DNA of 64,000 nt from positions 15,686,001-15,750,000 of the forward strand of contig JBHGNT010000005.1 of NCBI GenBank assembly GCA_043228905.1, given 5' to 3'. The position numbers and the translations under genes are program-made. Source of the stretch: Azolla caroliniana. Lineage: Eukaryota > Polypodiophyta. Positions 11,506 through 22,299 of this stretch are shown here, piece after piece (the stretch's first letter is position 1; every line of letters begins with the position of its first letter). The notes under the pieces were generated by a model. The model had not been told where the DNA came from. It did no database searches and saw only the letters and a list, made by a program, of their open reading frames with translations.

Positions 11506-11978
11506 TGTTGTTCGCCGGAATCGTAACCAATGGATAGAAGCGCAGAAATATTATAATATAGTAAAGCGTTAAGAAACGAATGTAACGGTTCATGCGAGAA
11601 ACATGAACAGCTAAAATCCTTGTCTATATAAAGGGCAGAAATCCTGAATAATAGGTAGCGTGTAGTTTTGAGTGCAGGACGTTTTCTCTAATAGAATCCT
11701 ATCTTCTCTGATCTTTGTGCATATCTATGTTTATCTGCGTGACAATCCATTGATACTTTTCTGCGTACTGTTTAAATCATAAGTGTGTGTAAGTGTAAGT
11801 GCGTATACTAGTGCACTTCATAAGGAGTTTGGTTGTAGCCGTCTCCCTTATACGCTACCAGGATACGAGGTGGTATCCCATTACTCTTTACGCGAAGACG
11901 GTTCCATTCCTTGTAACACGGTCACCTTGAGGTCTACCTCGAAGGACTGAGCGTAGACAGTGTTCCTAATCGGTAACA
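11506..11978 (+). repeat. G3 5' LTR
   Basis: Starts TGTTGTTCGCCGG and ends near GGTAACA. Aligns through its whole length with 16884-17287 plus 22233-22294. TATATAAAGGG near 11625 is a good TATA box, followed by a transcription-start-like region. The end inside TAATCGGTAACA is a best estimate, since the 3' copy ends TAATCTATCA. Confidence 0.85.
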
Positions 11979-12315
11979 CGTTTGGCACGCCTGGTGATCT
12001 GTGATTTCTCGCAAACGAACAACAAGGGATGGATGTCTAGCCGTAGATGGCCTAGTGAACCGACCCGACAAGTCTGACCACTCACGAGGTCCATCACACG
12101 CCAGACATAGGAGTGTGCACGGAAAAAACCTTGCCTTAGTGATATCTGTCTGGACCACAAAGTCGACTCCATGCTCACCCAGCACCGCGACGTCAAGCAA
12201 GAAGGGTTTAATGGTGAAACAGATGCCGCAATCCACATCCGACTATTCCTGAACGTTTGGAACGCGAATCACATGGCACATCGATTTCCAGAAGAGGAAG
12301 TGCACCGGTAAAAAA
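11979..12315 (+). other. G3 leader with presumed primer-binding site
   Basis: Immediately after the LTR comes CGTTTGGCACGCCTGGTG, the expected place of the primer-binding site. I could not match it to a specific tRNA by eye. No long frame is open before gag. Confidence 0.4.
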
Positions 12316-13013
12316 TGACAGAGTTTGGTTTAACTCTAGATGGTAGAGCCAACAATCCACACCTTCGACTAGTTGCAGTCAACATTTCTGTGATTTTTTC
12401 ATCGGAGGGTACCTCAACGTGAAATCACCGGGCAGTTCTACACAATCAAGTAGTTGCCAGCAGAATTAGTCGCGAAATTTAGCTTACGCTTCCAAAATCT
12501 ACGACGGAAATTAGAACGGGCCTCGACAGATGACGTGGCTAGGGAGATGTTTTTGGCAGCCCTGTGGCAGCCTATCAGGACGACGCTCAACACACGAAGT
12601 GTGAAAGGGGAAACAACCGACATGGTCATCGAGCGAGCATTACAGCTTGAGTTGGACGAAGAGGAGGAAGGATTTTCTCTATCCTCATTACGACATGTGT
12701 TGCCTCAGGATGAGGAATGCCACTTTCTTCAGGCTATTCAGTGCACGATTTGCCTCAATTCTGGGCATTCCGCGGTGGAATGCAATATGCGACGCTAGGA
12801 GTCACGCAGGGACCAACCGCAAACAACCCGGAATTCCAAGAACAGGAGGAGCCAGCGATGCTTGGGGATAGGAATCCGCCGCCAGCTGCAGAGAAAGGAG
12901 AGTCCAACGTACATTGTTTTGTCTGCCAACAGCCCGGACATTACGCAACTCAATGTTCACTGCGCAAGGGTAAAGGACCAGACGTAAATACGATTACAAC
13001 GGAAGTTCAGTAG
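12316..13013 (+). pseudogene. G3 gag
   Basis: Frames at 12454-12798 and 12717-13013 encode a gag-like helical region (F-L-A-A-L-W-Q-P-I-R-T-T-L) and two zinc knuckles, C-T-I-C-L-N-S-G-H-S-A-V-E-C and C-F-V-C-Q-Q-P-G-H-Y-A-T-Q-C. Both CCHC knuckles keep all four metal ligands. The two frames overlap out of phase, so at least one frameshift is present. Two knuckles per gag differs from G2, which has one. Confidence 0.75.
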
Positions 13014-13016
13014 GTC

Positions 13017-13640
13017 ATGACATGGCAACAAACAAAGAATGTTGTCTGGGCTGCACAAGATAAGGTTTGCAAAGCGGCCCAAGCATGGGTAGAAAAAGCA
13101 AATGTGGCAAATACGACACGTATGCAGCAGGAGTCCGCAACCAATGTTGGGTCGATAGACGAAAACATAATATCCCCGGACCCCATATGGCAAGCAATGG
13201 CAAGCTACGAAATAACCATGACTATGGAAAAACTCCTTCAACTAGTTCCACAATTTCGGCAGGCCGTAGAAGATCGCATAACAGGCAGGCCTGGTATAAA
13301 CGTCTCAGCAAATTTTGCCGAAACTAGTGCCGGACCAACAATGGTGGATCACCACAATCCAGCCATTAAGCTAGTACGAAATAACAGGCTGTATAATCGA
13401 TGGGGGCTCGGGCGTTAATGTGATTAGTGCAAAGATGTGCGAACAATTAAGAATTTCAGAATGGGAAGCTTGCCCCTTTTGGCTTCGCATGGCGGATACC
13501 CGATCTGTCAGGCCCTTAGGGTTAATCCGGAAACTATGCATCGTCATTGGCGGTCACCACTTTGACATCTCAACGGTAGTACTCGCACTCGACGCTCCGG
13601 GAGCATACCCAATACTACTTGGCAAATGGACAATTATGGA
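13017..13640 (+). pseudogene. G3 protease region
   Basis: The active-site loop I-D-G-G-S-G-V-N-V-I-S lies near 13395-13430, in the frame that continues into 13420-13860. The D-G-G form is usual in several plant gypsy lineages. A downstream A-Y-P-I-L-L-G motif fits the end of a retropepsin. The preceding 13017-13418 frame is a linker of unknown function. Confidence 0.65.
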
Positions 13641-14480
13641 AATTTTTGGGGATTACATAACCGCCTTCATGCAAGTCTTTGTGGACGATTTCGCGGTGTA
13701 TGGAACAACAACTGACAATCTGAGTCATTTACGACTGTGTCTGGAGCGCTGCCAGGCTGCACGCTTTAAGCCTGAATCCAGCCAAATGTGCGTTCGGCAT
13801 CACAAGCGGAGCCCTCCTCGGCCACATCATCAGCAAGGAGGGGATAGCGGTGAATCCTAATCAAATTTCCGCGATCATTCAATCAAAAATGCCGACAACG
13901 ACGAAAGCACTCAACGGTTTTTTAAGACAAATACGCTGGCATAGTCGTATGTTACGATATTTGGCAGATTTCGCCACGCCGTTACATGCCGCCGTCCACG
14001 GTACACCTTTCAATTGGACGGCAACTGAAGAAAAAGCGTACGATGCGCTTAAAATAATGTTGACCCAAGCACTAGTTGTACAACCACCAGATTGGGGGAA
14101 ACCATTTCACGTTTTTGTAGATGCCTCAAACATAGCAATAGGTAGTGCGTTGATGCAGCTCACAGAGCTAAATTGGTACAGACCAGTGTATTACGGCAGT
14201 AGGAAGCTATCAAAGGCGGAGAGTAACTACTCCACAACAGAATGAGAAGCTTTGGGGGTGATATACAACATCAATAAATTCCGACATTATCTACTGGGGC
14301 AGAAATTTACGTTTCACGTGGACCATACGACGTTGCTATACCTGGTGGGGAAGCAGGCGCGAACAGGAAAATTGGCTAGATGGATGTTGTTGCTCCACGA
14401 GTTCGACTTTGTTATATAGCATCGACCTGGTACGCAACACGCTGTAGCGGATTTCTTAAGCAAGATAGATAATGGAGAAA
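13641..14480 (+). pseudogene. G3 RT (large deletion) and RNase H
   Basis: The protease motif L-L-G-K-W runs directly into I-F-G-D-Y-I and M-Q-V-F-V-D-D-F-A-V-Y-G, the RT catalytic block. The RT fingers and most of the palm, roughly 700 bp in a typical element, are therefore missing. Then come the RT thumb (F-L-R-Q-I-R-W-H-S-R, 13850-14000) and RNase H (P-F-H-V-F-V-D-A-S, Y-Y-G-S-R-K-L-S-K-A-E, N-Y-S-T-T-E). The element cannot reverse-transcribe itself. Confidence 0.8.
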
Positions 14481-14639
14481 TGCTGCGAAAGGATGATGAT
14501 GACTTTCCTGATGCAGACATCCTACGGATTGCAACTATAGTAACACGTACGGAATTTTTTTTTTCCGATCGTTGGTTGATGGAGATGACATTCTTTCTGA
14601 CCACAAGATTACCATCGCCGCAATTAAGGACGGACGAAA

Positions 14640-15970
14640 AGAAATGATTGGCCATCCGAAGTCGTAACTTCTGTTTGGTCGAAGGGGTCCTGTATCACAA
14701 AGGCAACGACGGAATCTAATGACGCGAAATACGCCAGGATGAGAAGGAAGCGGTTTTTCGCGAAGCTCACTGTGGTACGACAGGAGGACACTACGTGGGC
14801 GATGTTACGGCTTGTAAAGTCTGGCAAGCCGGCCTATGGTGGCCGACTACGCAAAAGGATGCATATGAATATTGCAAACAATGCGATCTGTGTCAATGGA
14901 TGGGCTAGCCCACGGAGGTAGCAAGGATGCCACATCAACCAGTGTTGTCGTTGGATCCATTCCAAAAATGGGGACTCGATTTCGTGGGGCCGTTTACACC
15001 GGTGGCAACTCCGACTGGCAATAAATATATACTCATGGCTACGGATTATTGCACCAAGTGGGTGGAGGAGAAAGCACTACGACAAAATACCGCGGCAGTG
15101 ACGACGAAATTTCTTTACGAACACATCTTGTGTCATTTTGGCTGTTCGTGGGGCCGTTTACACCGGTGGCAGCTCCGACTGGCAATAAATATATACTCAT
15201 GGCTACGGATTATTGCACCAAGTGGGTGGAGGAGAAAGCACTACGACAAAATACCGCGGCAGTGACGACGAAATTTCTTTACGAACACATCTTGTGTCAT
15301 TTTGGCTGCCCTATCGAGCTCATCAGTGACCAAGGAAGCCACTTTCGGAATTCGGTCATCCGGGAGCTGACACAACACTATGCCGTTGTCCACAAGAAAA
15401 GCACGTCGTATTATCCACAGGCAAATGGTTTAGCGGAGTCCACGAACAAAATGTTACAAACCATACTAAAAAAGATCATCAATGAGAACATAACAGATTG
15501 GGATACCAAATTACATAGCGCCTTATGGGCGTACCGAACCAGCTGTAAGACTAGCATACAATCCACACCTTTCCGGCTAACATTTGGGTTGGAGGCCGTA
15601 ATGCCAGTCGAATTTCAGGTCCCTAGTCTACAGATTTAGGTACGAGACCGGCTATCAGAAGACAAATCCGAACAAATACGGCTACAACAACTGCTCGAAC
15701 TAGGCGAGACACGATTACGAAGCATGGCCATACTAGAACAAGAGCAGTGTCGGCGTAAAGCATTCGTGGACCAGCATCGAAATGCGCGTGAAAAAGATTT
15801 TGCGGTCGGCAAAGCGATCTTAGTCTTTCAAACACGGATGGGGCAAATGCCAGGTAAATTAAGATTCCGTTGGACGGGGCCGTACTGGATCGTTGGCGCG
15901 GAAAATGGCACGTTTCAACTAGGCACCTTGGACGGAGAAGTGTCACCACAAAAAGTGAATGGGTGTTGAC
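14640..15970 (+). pseudogene. G3 integrase with internal duplication
   Basis: Shows the zinc module (C-K-Q-C-D-L-C-Q-W-M-like, 14860-14910), a core with G-L-D-F-V-G-P-F (first Asp) and L-I-S-D-Q-G-S-H-F (second Asp), then A-N-G-L-A-E-S-T (Glu). After the core the A-L-W-A-Y-R-T-S and F-R-W-T-G-P-Y-W-I-V motifs mark the C-terminal domain (to 15970). A 164-bp exact-type tandem duplication (14981-15308) includes the first Asp and shifts the frame. Confidence 0.85.
14981..15308. repeat. 164-bp tandem duplication in G3 integrase
   Basis: 14981-15144 is repeated at 15145-15308 with apparently a single base difference (CAACTCC versus CAGCTCC). 164 is not a multiple of three, so the reading frame is broken at the junction. 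The near identity shows it is recent. Confidence 0.93.
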
Positions 15971-16883
15971 TAAAACCCTACCTGGGACCGGTGTCACCAA
16001 ACCCGTTCCACGATGTAAACGACACGGCCGAAGAATCTGCCGATTAATTAAAGGGACCCGCCTGTATTATAGTGTAACAATAATATTGTATTTAACCGTT
16101 GGAGAAAACAAAAACAAAAAAGAAGAAGACAAGCTAGTGACGCTATTAAAAGGACTTGATGCATACGCATACTTCTTCAAACAAATCGGGAGAGGTTTAC
16201 GGCGCAATTACAAGCGGCGCTAGACAAAGGTTGGATGGCATGGGCAACACAAGCGGCAGAGTTGCATACCTACCGGGCGGACTGGGAGAACCGTAGGAAA
16301 AAAGGTTGAGGTTTCTACAAACTCAATGAGGAAGTCATTGCGGCAGTATGGGAGGACCTAGCACAAGATTATCGCACGCTAGCGGACTAGCACTCCGAGG
16401 AACTCGCGCAGCTACTGGAAGATTTTGGGGAAAGTCAGGAGGATATGTTTCACTGAATCATGGAAGCAGGCAGCACGCGGCAAAGAGCAGAGCCCATTTG
16501 ATACCAGATAGCGATACCGCCGAATAGGAGGAACCTCAGCCCAATTCACCGGAGATGAAAACTACGGTCGGCAACACTAAGGAAGTTACAGACAGGACAG
16601 AGTCTCAGCCTACCGAGAGCCCGTAGATGGAAGAGCTAGCCACAGTAGAATGGAATGAGCCAGTAGAGCCGGGTCCGCCCACGCAAGGAGAACTTGACGC
16701 CATGGAAACCCCCATGATGACCGAGCAAGTACAAGACATGCAAACGAGCAACGACGCGCCTACGAGCACTACGCCGTCCCCGGACCAGTACGTAGGAGCG
16801 GAACCAAACATCCGGGATATTTTGGAGGAAGAATAGAGGGATGGGACAGACGTGCCATGGCATTGTCGCACAGGCGTGCCAGG
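15971..16883 (+). pseudogene. G3 3' extra ORF region downstream of pol
   Basis: About 0.9 kb lies between the end of integrase and the 3' LTR. Broken frames read A-Q-L-Q-A-A-L-D-K-G-W, L-N-E-E-V-I-A-A-V-W-E-D-L-A-Q-D-Y and L-A-Q-L-L-E-D-F-G-E. A last open frame at 16627-16836 (69 codons) is very acidic and ends N-I-R-D-I-L-E-E-E. No transmembrane helix or known domain is visible. Some plant gypsy groups carry extra ORFs here, but this one is not recognised. A purine-rich stretch AATAGAGGGATGGGA at about 16832-16846 may be the polypurine tract. Confidence 0.5.
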
Positions 16884-17287
16884 TGTTGTCCGCCGGAATC
16901 GTAACCGACGGACAAAAGCGCAGAAATATCGTAATATAGTGAAGCGTTAAGAAACAAATGTAACGGTTCACACGGGAAGCATGAACGGCTAAAAGCCCTT
17001 TGTATATAAAGGGCAGAAATCCTCTATAAGAGGTAGCAAGTAATTTTGAGTGCTTGATGTTTTTTCTAATAAAATCCTATCTTCTCTAATCTCTGTGCAT
17101 ATCTGTGTCTATTTGCCTGATAGTCCATTGTTACTCTACTGCGTACTGTTTAAATCGTATGTGTGTGTAAGCGTAAGTGCATATACTAGTGCACTTCATA
17201 AGGAGTTTGGTTGTAGCCGTCTCCCTTATACACTACTAGGATACGAGGTCCCATTACTCTTTACGCGAAGACGGTTCCATTCCTTGT
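16884..17287 (+). repeat. G3 3' LTR, first part (interrupted by copia C1)
   Basis: Aligns with 11506-11905. It ends with CTTGT (17283-17287), the 5-bp target duplicate of copia C1, and resumes at 22228. Confidence 0.9.
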
Positions 17288-17578
17288 TGTTGAGAGTCGA
17301 ACTCAACTTCCCATAGATAGGTTTCACACTAGCTCATGGACATGTTGGGCTAGTTTTGTAAATAGTAGAAAGGGCACTTGCCCTAGCTTAGTTGGTATAT
17401 AAACCAACGCATTGTAACTTAGTTACTGTTGGATGTATTTTTGGTTAATATACAACTTTTTCTATCTTTGCCTCAAGAGCTCTCTCTCTCTCTCTCTCTC
17501 TTGCATCACACACACACACACACACTCTTAATCTTCTTCCGCTATATTGCAATCACTCTTGCCTCCCATTCCGTTACA
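17288..17578 (+). repeat. C1 5' LTR
   Basis: Starts TGTTGAGAGTCG and ends CCGTTACA. Contains a (CT)n and a (CA)n tract near 17475-17525. The 3' copy lacks the CA tract, which explains the length difference. Confidence 0.93.
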
Positions 17579-17590
17579 TGGTATCAGAGC
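17579..17590 (+). promoter_or_regulatory. C1 primer-binding site for initiator tRNA-Met
   Basis: TGGTATCAGAGC directly follows the 5' LTR and matches the usual plant initiator tRNA-Met 3' end complement. Confidence 0.93.
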
Positions 17591-17662
17591 GTGTGGTTGC
17601 CTGATTAACCCTATTCGACTGTGTTGTGCTGCATGCTGACGATCAACAGAGAAGAAATCACC

Positions 17663-18510
17663 ATGAATACTCAAATGGGAAGCGCTCTTCCTACCGAGAA
17701 GCTCGACAGAACAAACTTTGCATCTTGGGAATACAAGATGCATCAATACCTCGTCGGACAAGGCTACTGGAGCTACATTGAAGGAGCTCACGAATCACAA
17801 CCCAACCCAACACACGCCGATTATCCCGCTTTGGAGCAGGCTGCAAGCCGTGTGTTGTATTGCCTTGCATCATGCATTCATGATCATATGCTTGGCTACA
17901 TTCGAGAGGCAAAAATGCCGAAGCAGGCATGGGAAAACTTCAAGAAGATTTTTGCAGCCAATACGACCGCACGAAAACTCCAATTTCGACAGGAGCTGAA
18001 CAATCTTCAACAAAAGATCAAGGAGTTGTGCGATGCCCTTGGATCGATCAATGTTAGCATTGAGGACGAAGAAATGGTGCAGATATGCCTCAGTGGCTTG
18101 GCACTGTGATTTGGCACAATAAGGTCAGCCGTTCTCGCGAGAGAGAATCCTCCCTCTTTTTTTGATCTCCAATCAATGTTGCTAGTTGTAGAGAATCACG
18201 TGCGTAAATGAAACAACGCGCATGACAGACAAATGCTATATTCGAACTTTGATGGAGGAAGAGGACAAAGCTGGGGAAGGAGAGGTTGATTCGACCAAGG
18301 CCGACACAACCAAGAGCGTAACTCCCACCAATGGCAAGCAGACATAAATGGCCCCAGAGAGTTCGGTAGAAGGGGGAGTCATCACGCCGAACCAAGCAAC
18401 CATAGGAACCCAGTTGAGTGCGGGTATTGCAGAAAACCCGGCCACTACGAAGAGGAGCGTTGGAAGAAGAAGCATGAACAAGGCCGACAACTAACAAATG
18501 AGGCCACGCA
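17663..18510 (+). pseudogene. C1 gag
   Basis: Begins M-N-T-Q-M-G-S-A-L-P-T-E-K-L-D-R, the ATG chosen because the second copy at 61901 begins the same way. A conserved W-E-Y-K-M-H-Q-Y-L and Y-C-L-A-S-C-I-H-D block follows. The frame runs to a TGA at 18109. Zinc-knuckle coding sequence near 18415-18470 is in another frame. Compared with the 61901 copy it lacks about 15 codons after the E-L-N-N-L-Q-Q block. Confidence 0.8.
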
Positions 18511-18535
18511 CTCCGACTACGCCGACCGCGGTGGA

Positions 18536-19730
18536 ATGTTCATAATGAAGCACAAAGTGCACTCAATGTTCACACTTCCATCAACTACCGATTCCACTTT
18601 GAACAATTTATGGTTTGTCGATTCGGGAGCATCCAATCACATGACGTCTCATGAAGATTGGTTTCGGGAATTACGGAAGCCCGAACATCCCGGATATGTC
18701 AAAACAGGAGATGACACAACTCACCCAATACAGCATATCGGGAACGTCTCATTCGGAAACGACGGCAAACAGACCTACCTCAAGAACGAGCTACATGTCC
18801 CCAATATTACGAAAAACCTGGTCTCGGTTGGCCAGATTGTTGAACAAGGAATGCAAGTACGCTTCAATAACAATGGGTGCTTTATTGAAAAAGGCGATCA
18901 AGTCATAGCTCACGGCCGTATGTTCATCCTCAAATCGAGCGAGGTAAAGTCAGCCATGTTTGCAAAGGGCCAGAAAGTTGAAACCGACTTGAAACTGTGG
19001 CACAAGAGAATCGACCACATCAATCTCCAAAAGCTCCAGAACATGCAATCGAAAGGAGTCGTAATTGAACTCCCGAACTTTACGACGAAGGAGATTACAA
19101 GCGTATGCGAAGCATGTCAGTTCGGAAAGCAATGCCGTCACCCATTCCCTGAAGAGTGGAATGTGAGCAAAGGAATCCTGGATGTCATACATTCAAATGT
19201 GTGGGGACAAGCCTAGACAGCAATATTCAGCAGATGCTGATACTGTCATGTTCATCGACGACTTCTCCAGGAACACCTGGATCTATCCGATGAAGCAGAA
19301 GAGTGAAGTGTTCAGGCACTTCCAGAAATTCAAAGCCGAAGTCGAAAAACTACGGGTCGGCATGTACGCTGTCTTCAATCAGATGGAGGCAAAGAATATT
19401 TTTCGGATGAATTTTCAGCATATCTCCGAAAAGAAGGAATCTGACGAGAGTTCTCGTGTCGACACACACCTTAGCAAAATGGCGTAGTAGAGCGTAAAAA
19501 TCGCCATGTAGTAGAAGTCCCACGAGCCATGATGAACGAGAAGAACCTGCCGAAATCATATTGGGCAGAAGCGGCAAATACAGCCGTATATCTCATGAAC
19601 AGGTGCACAACCTCAGGAGTACACGATATAACTCCGCATGAGAAATTCTTCGGAAAGAAGCCGGACTTGTCACATGTCCGCATTTTTGGTTCTATCGCCT
19701 ATGTACATATTCCCGACGATACGTGACAAA
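18536..19730 (+). pseudogene. C1 protease and integrase
   Basis: W-F-V-D-S-G-A-S-N-H-M-T is an intact copia protease active site. The pre-integrase zinc module (L-W-H-K-R-I-D-H-I-N, C-E-A-C-Q-F-G-K-Q) follows, then the integrase core start F-I-D-D-F-S-R-N-T near 19250. The core then decays: the second catalytic block is not readable in one frame. The last integrase piece S-Y-W-A-E-A-A-N-T-A-V-Y-L-M-N-R is at 19529-19726. Confidence 0.82.
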
Positions 19731-19951
19731 AGCTTGACCCAAAGTCGGAGAAATGTATCCTCGTAGGATACTCACTCAAATAGAAGGGGTACAAATGCTA
19801 CAACCAATCTACCCGTAAGGTTCAAACAAGTCGAGACGTAGTCTTCGACGAATACACATCCTGATACGCACCAGAGAATACTTCGACTCCAACCCCGCTC
19901 GACGCGGATGAGACTGAAATAGAAATAGAAGCTGAGGATCGGCTCACACAG

Positions 19952-21370
19952 ATGTTAGAAGATAGCCCAATTACGAGACGACTGAGTGGGCCATCAGAGC
20001 CTCCGAGCGATGAAAGCACATCTCGGCTGAGTCCGAAGCTGGACAAAGGGAACGCGAAAATGCGGGAATATGAAGATCAGGAAGAGACCGAGATGTTTCA
20101 CTCTCTTGACAGTGAATTTGAAGATCTCGACATCCACATAGATGGAGCGAAGAAAGCCATACTCCCCACGAATCGAGAGCTACACCGATCCACATGTGAA
20201 AAGAACCTCGTAAACCGCTACGGCTACGACGAGTACATGGCGTATCACTACGCTTTTATGATGAAAGTAGCATCGGTACGGGAACTGGAAACACTTTCCA
20301 AAGCCGCAAAGGATCCGCGATGGGTCGACAGGATGAATGAGGAGATGGAAGCTTTATGCAAAAATGAGACATGGGATCTCGTTCCTTTCCCCCCGAACAA
20401 GAAAGCGATTGGCTGCAATTGGATATACAAAGTAAAATACAATGTTGACGGATCAGTAAATCACTTCAAAGCACGGCTCGTTGCGAAAGGTTACACGCAA
20501 ACGCATGGCATAGACTACAAAGAAACATTTGTCCCGGTGGCAAAGATGACAACTGTACAGACAGTAATTGCACTCGCCGTAGCGAAGGGATGGCACCTCC
20601 ACCAGATGGACGTGACAAATGCTTTCCTCCAAGGAGAGTTAGAAGAAGAGGTGTACATGATACAACCACCCGGATTCAAATCATGTAAACATCCACACGC
20701 CTTATGCCGACTCAAGAAGCCACTCTACGACCTCAAACAAGCACCGCGTGCTTGGCATTCGAAGATCACGTAGTATCTTCATCAAGTCAGATTTCAGATG
20801 TCAAAATCCGATACTTCTTTGTACATCCGAAATGAGTCGGATAACCCGATCATCATCATCCTATACGTGGATGACTTGGCCATCGGAGGAAAGGATCTCG
20901 CCGAGATCAACAATGTCAAAACACTTCTCTCTGGCAGATTCGAAATCAAAGACCTGCACGAACTCCATTACTTCCTAGGCATTGAAGTAATTCGGACACC
21001 AGTCAAGGGAATGATCTCACAATGGTACTATGTCCTTAACTTACTCTACAAGTTCAGAATGACCGAATGCAAGCCTGTGTCTACCCCTCTCGATCGTAAC
21101 CTAAAGATTGATGCCAATTCCGGAACCGCTGAGAGCAAGCCGACTCAGTATCGACAACTGATCGATAGTTTGATCTATCTAACCATTACGCGACCCGACC
21201 TCAGTTATTTGGTCGGCCTACTCAACCAATTCATGCAAAATCCACAAAACCTTCATCTTGATTGTGCTAAGAGGATACTACGGTATGTCAGCACGACAAT
21301 GGCTTACAACATCATGTATAAATCGAACACGACTATTCGACACGAAGGGTACACCGACACGGACTAGGTA
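19952..21370 (+). pseudogene. C1 reverse transcriptase
   Basis: 19952-20773 carries an acidic linker, then M-N-E-E-M-E-A-L, N-W-I-Y-K-V-K-Y and the palm motif Q-M-D-V-T-N-A-F-L-Q-G-E-L. A TAG at 20771 stops the frame. 20798-21367 resumes with I-L-Y-V-D-D-L-A-I-G, keeping the catalytic Y-V-D-D, then the thumb. Confidence 0.88.
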
Positions 21371-21886
21371 GGCTATAAAGCGGATAGATGATCCACCTCC
21401 GGATTTGTCTTCTCCCTCCGTAGAGGAGCAATCTCTTGGAGTAGCAAGAAATAGCCGACAGTCGTATTGTCGAGCACGGAAGCTGAATATAGGGCCGCAG
21501 TAGTCGCCGCATGCGAAGCCATATGGCTTAAACGTGTACTAAAGGATCTGGGTGTTCCCATCAAGGATTCAATTCGTCTCTACTGCGACAACATGAGTAG
21601 TATCTACCTGGCACGGAACCCCATATTCCACGCGTGGACTAAACGTATCAAAGTGCATTACCACTTCATTCGCGAGTGCGTACAGGCCGACGAGATCGAT
21701 CTACAACATACCAGTACGCAACTCCAAGTTGTTGATATATTTATGAGGGCCTTAGGAGTCCACAAGCTCGGGAAATTTGCATCGGACCTTGGTCTCACGA
21801 CATCTAGATTGCTGAACTTGAGGGGGAGTATAGGTACAGGCGACAAGGAAGCAATACACAATGATACGCAACACATACGGAATTGA
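21371..21886 (+). pseudogene. C1 RNase H
   Basis: S-S-T-E-A-E-Y-R-A-A-V, L-Y-C-D-N-M-S-S-I-Y and H-Y-H-F-I-R-E-C are standard copia RNase H motifs. The D-W motif before them is broken by stops near 21365. A purine tract TTGAGGGGGAG at about 21817 lies within the coding end, and a second one (CAAAGGGGCA) directly precedes the 3' LTR. Confidence 0.85.
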
Positions 21887-21981
21887 TCGAGTACGCGAGT
21901 ACGCAACACAACCGACTAGACAAGTCGAAGTACGAACCGAACAACCTTCTCAACAAATAAAAGTTGTGTTCAAAGGGGCAT

Positions 21982-22227
21982 GTTGAGAGTCGAACTCAAC
22001 TTCCCATAGATAGGTTTCACACTAGCTCATGGACATGTTGGGCTAGTTTTGTAAATAGTAGAAAGGGCACTTGCCCTAGCTTAATTGGTATATAAACCAA
22101 CGCGTTGTAACTTAATTACTGTTGGATGTTTTATGTTTAATGTATTTTTGGTTAATATACAACTTTTTCTATCTCTGCCTCAAGAGCTCTCTCTCTCTCT
22201 CTCTCTGTTGCCTCCCATTTCGTTACA
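21982..22227 (+). repeat. C1 3' LTR
   Basis: 246 bp, starts TGTTGAGAGTCG and ends TTCGTTACA. Followed by the target duplicate CTTGT. It lacks the CA tract and has a small TTTATGTTTAATG-type insertion compared with the 5' LTR. Confidence 0.92.
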
Positions 22228-22232
22228 CTTGT

Positions 22233-22294
22233 AACACGGTCACCATGAGGTCTACCTCGAAGGACTGAGTGTAGATAGTGTTCCTAATCTATCA
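22233..22294 (+). repeat. G3 3' LTR, last part
   Basis: Continues the G3 LTR after copia C1 (AACACGGTCACC onward, matching 11913 onward) and ends before the TGTTG duplicate at 22295-22299. Confidence 0.88.
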
Positions 22295-22299
22295 TGTTG

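Larger units (their letters stand above)
17288..22227 (+). mobile_element. Ty1/copia element C1
   Basis: A 4.9-kb plus-strand copia flanked by the duplicate CTTGT (17283-17287 and 22228-22232). It has LTRs of 291 and 246 bp, a tRNA-Met primer-binding site, and gag, protease, integrase, RT and RNase H in copia order. A second member of the family starts at 61503. Stops and frame changes occur in every domain. Confidence 0.93.
11506..22294 (+). mobile_element. Ty3/gypsy element G3, host of copia C1
   Basis: Plus-strand gypsy with 5' LTR 11506-11978, gag, protease, a deleted RT, RNase H, integrase, an extra 3' ORF region and a 3' LTR split by copia C1 (16884-17287 plus 22233-22294). Target duplicate TGTTG is at 11501-11505 and 22295-22299. 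Without C1 its length is about 5.8 kb. Stops are frequent, and a 164-bp tandem duplication breaks the integrase. Confidence 0.88.

Noticed and set aside
12001-12252. Open frames in the G3 leader
   Set aside because: They lie between LTR end and gag and have no domain or similarity to known leader ORFs.
15971-16883. Env-like gene in G3
   Set aside because: No signal peptide, membrane helix or surface/transmembrane arrangement visible.
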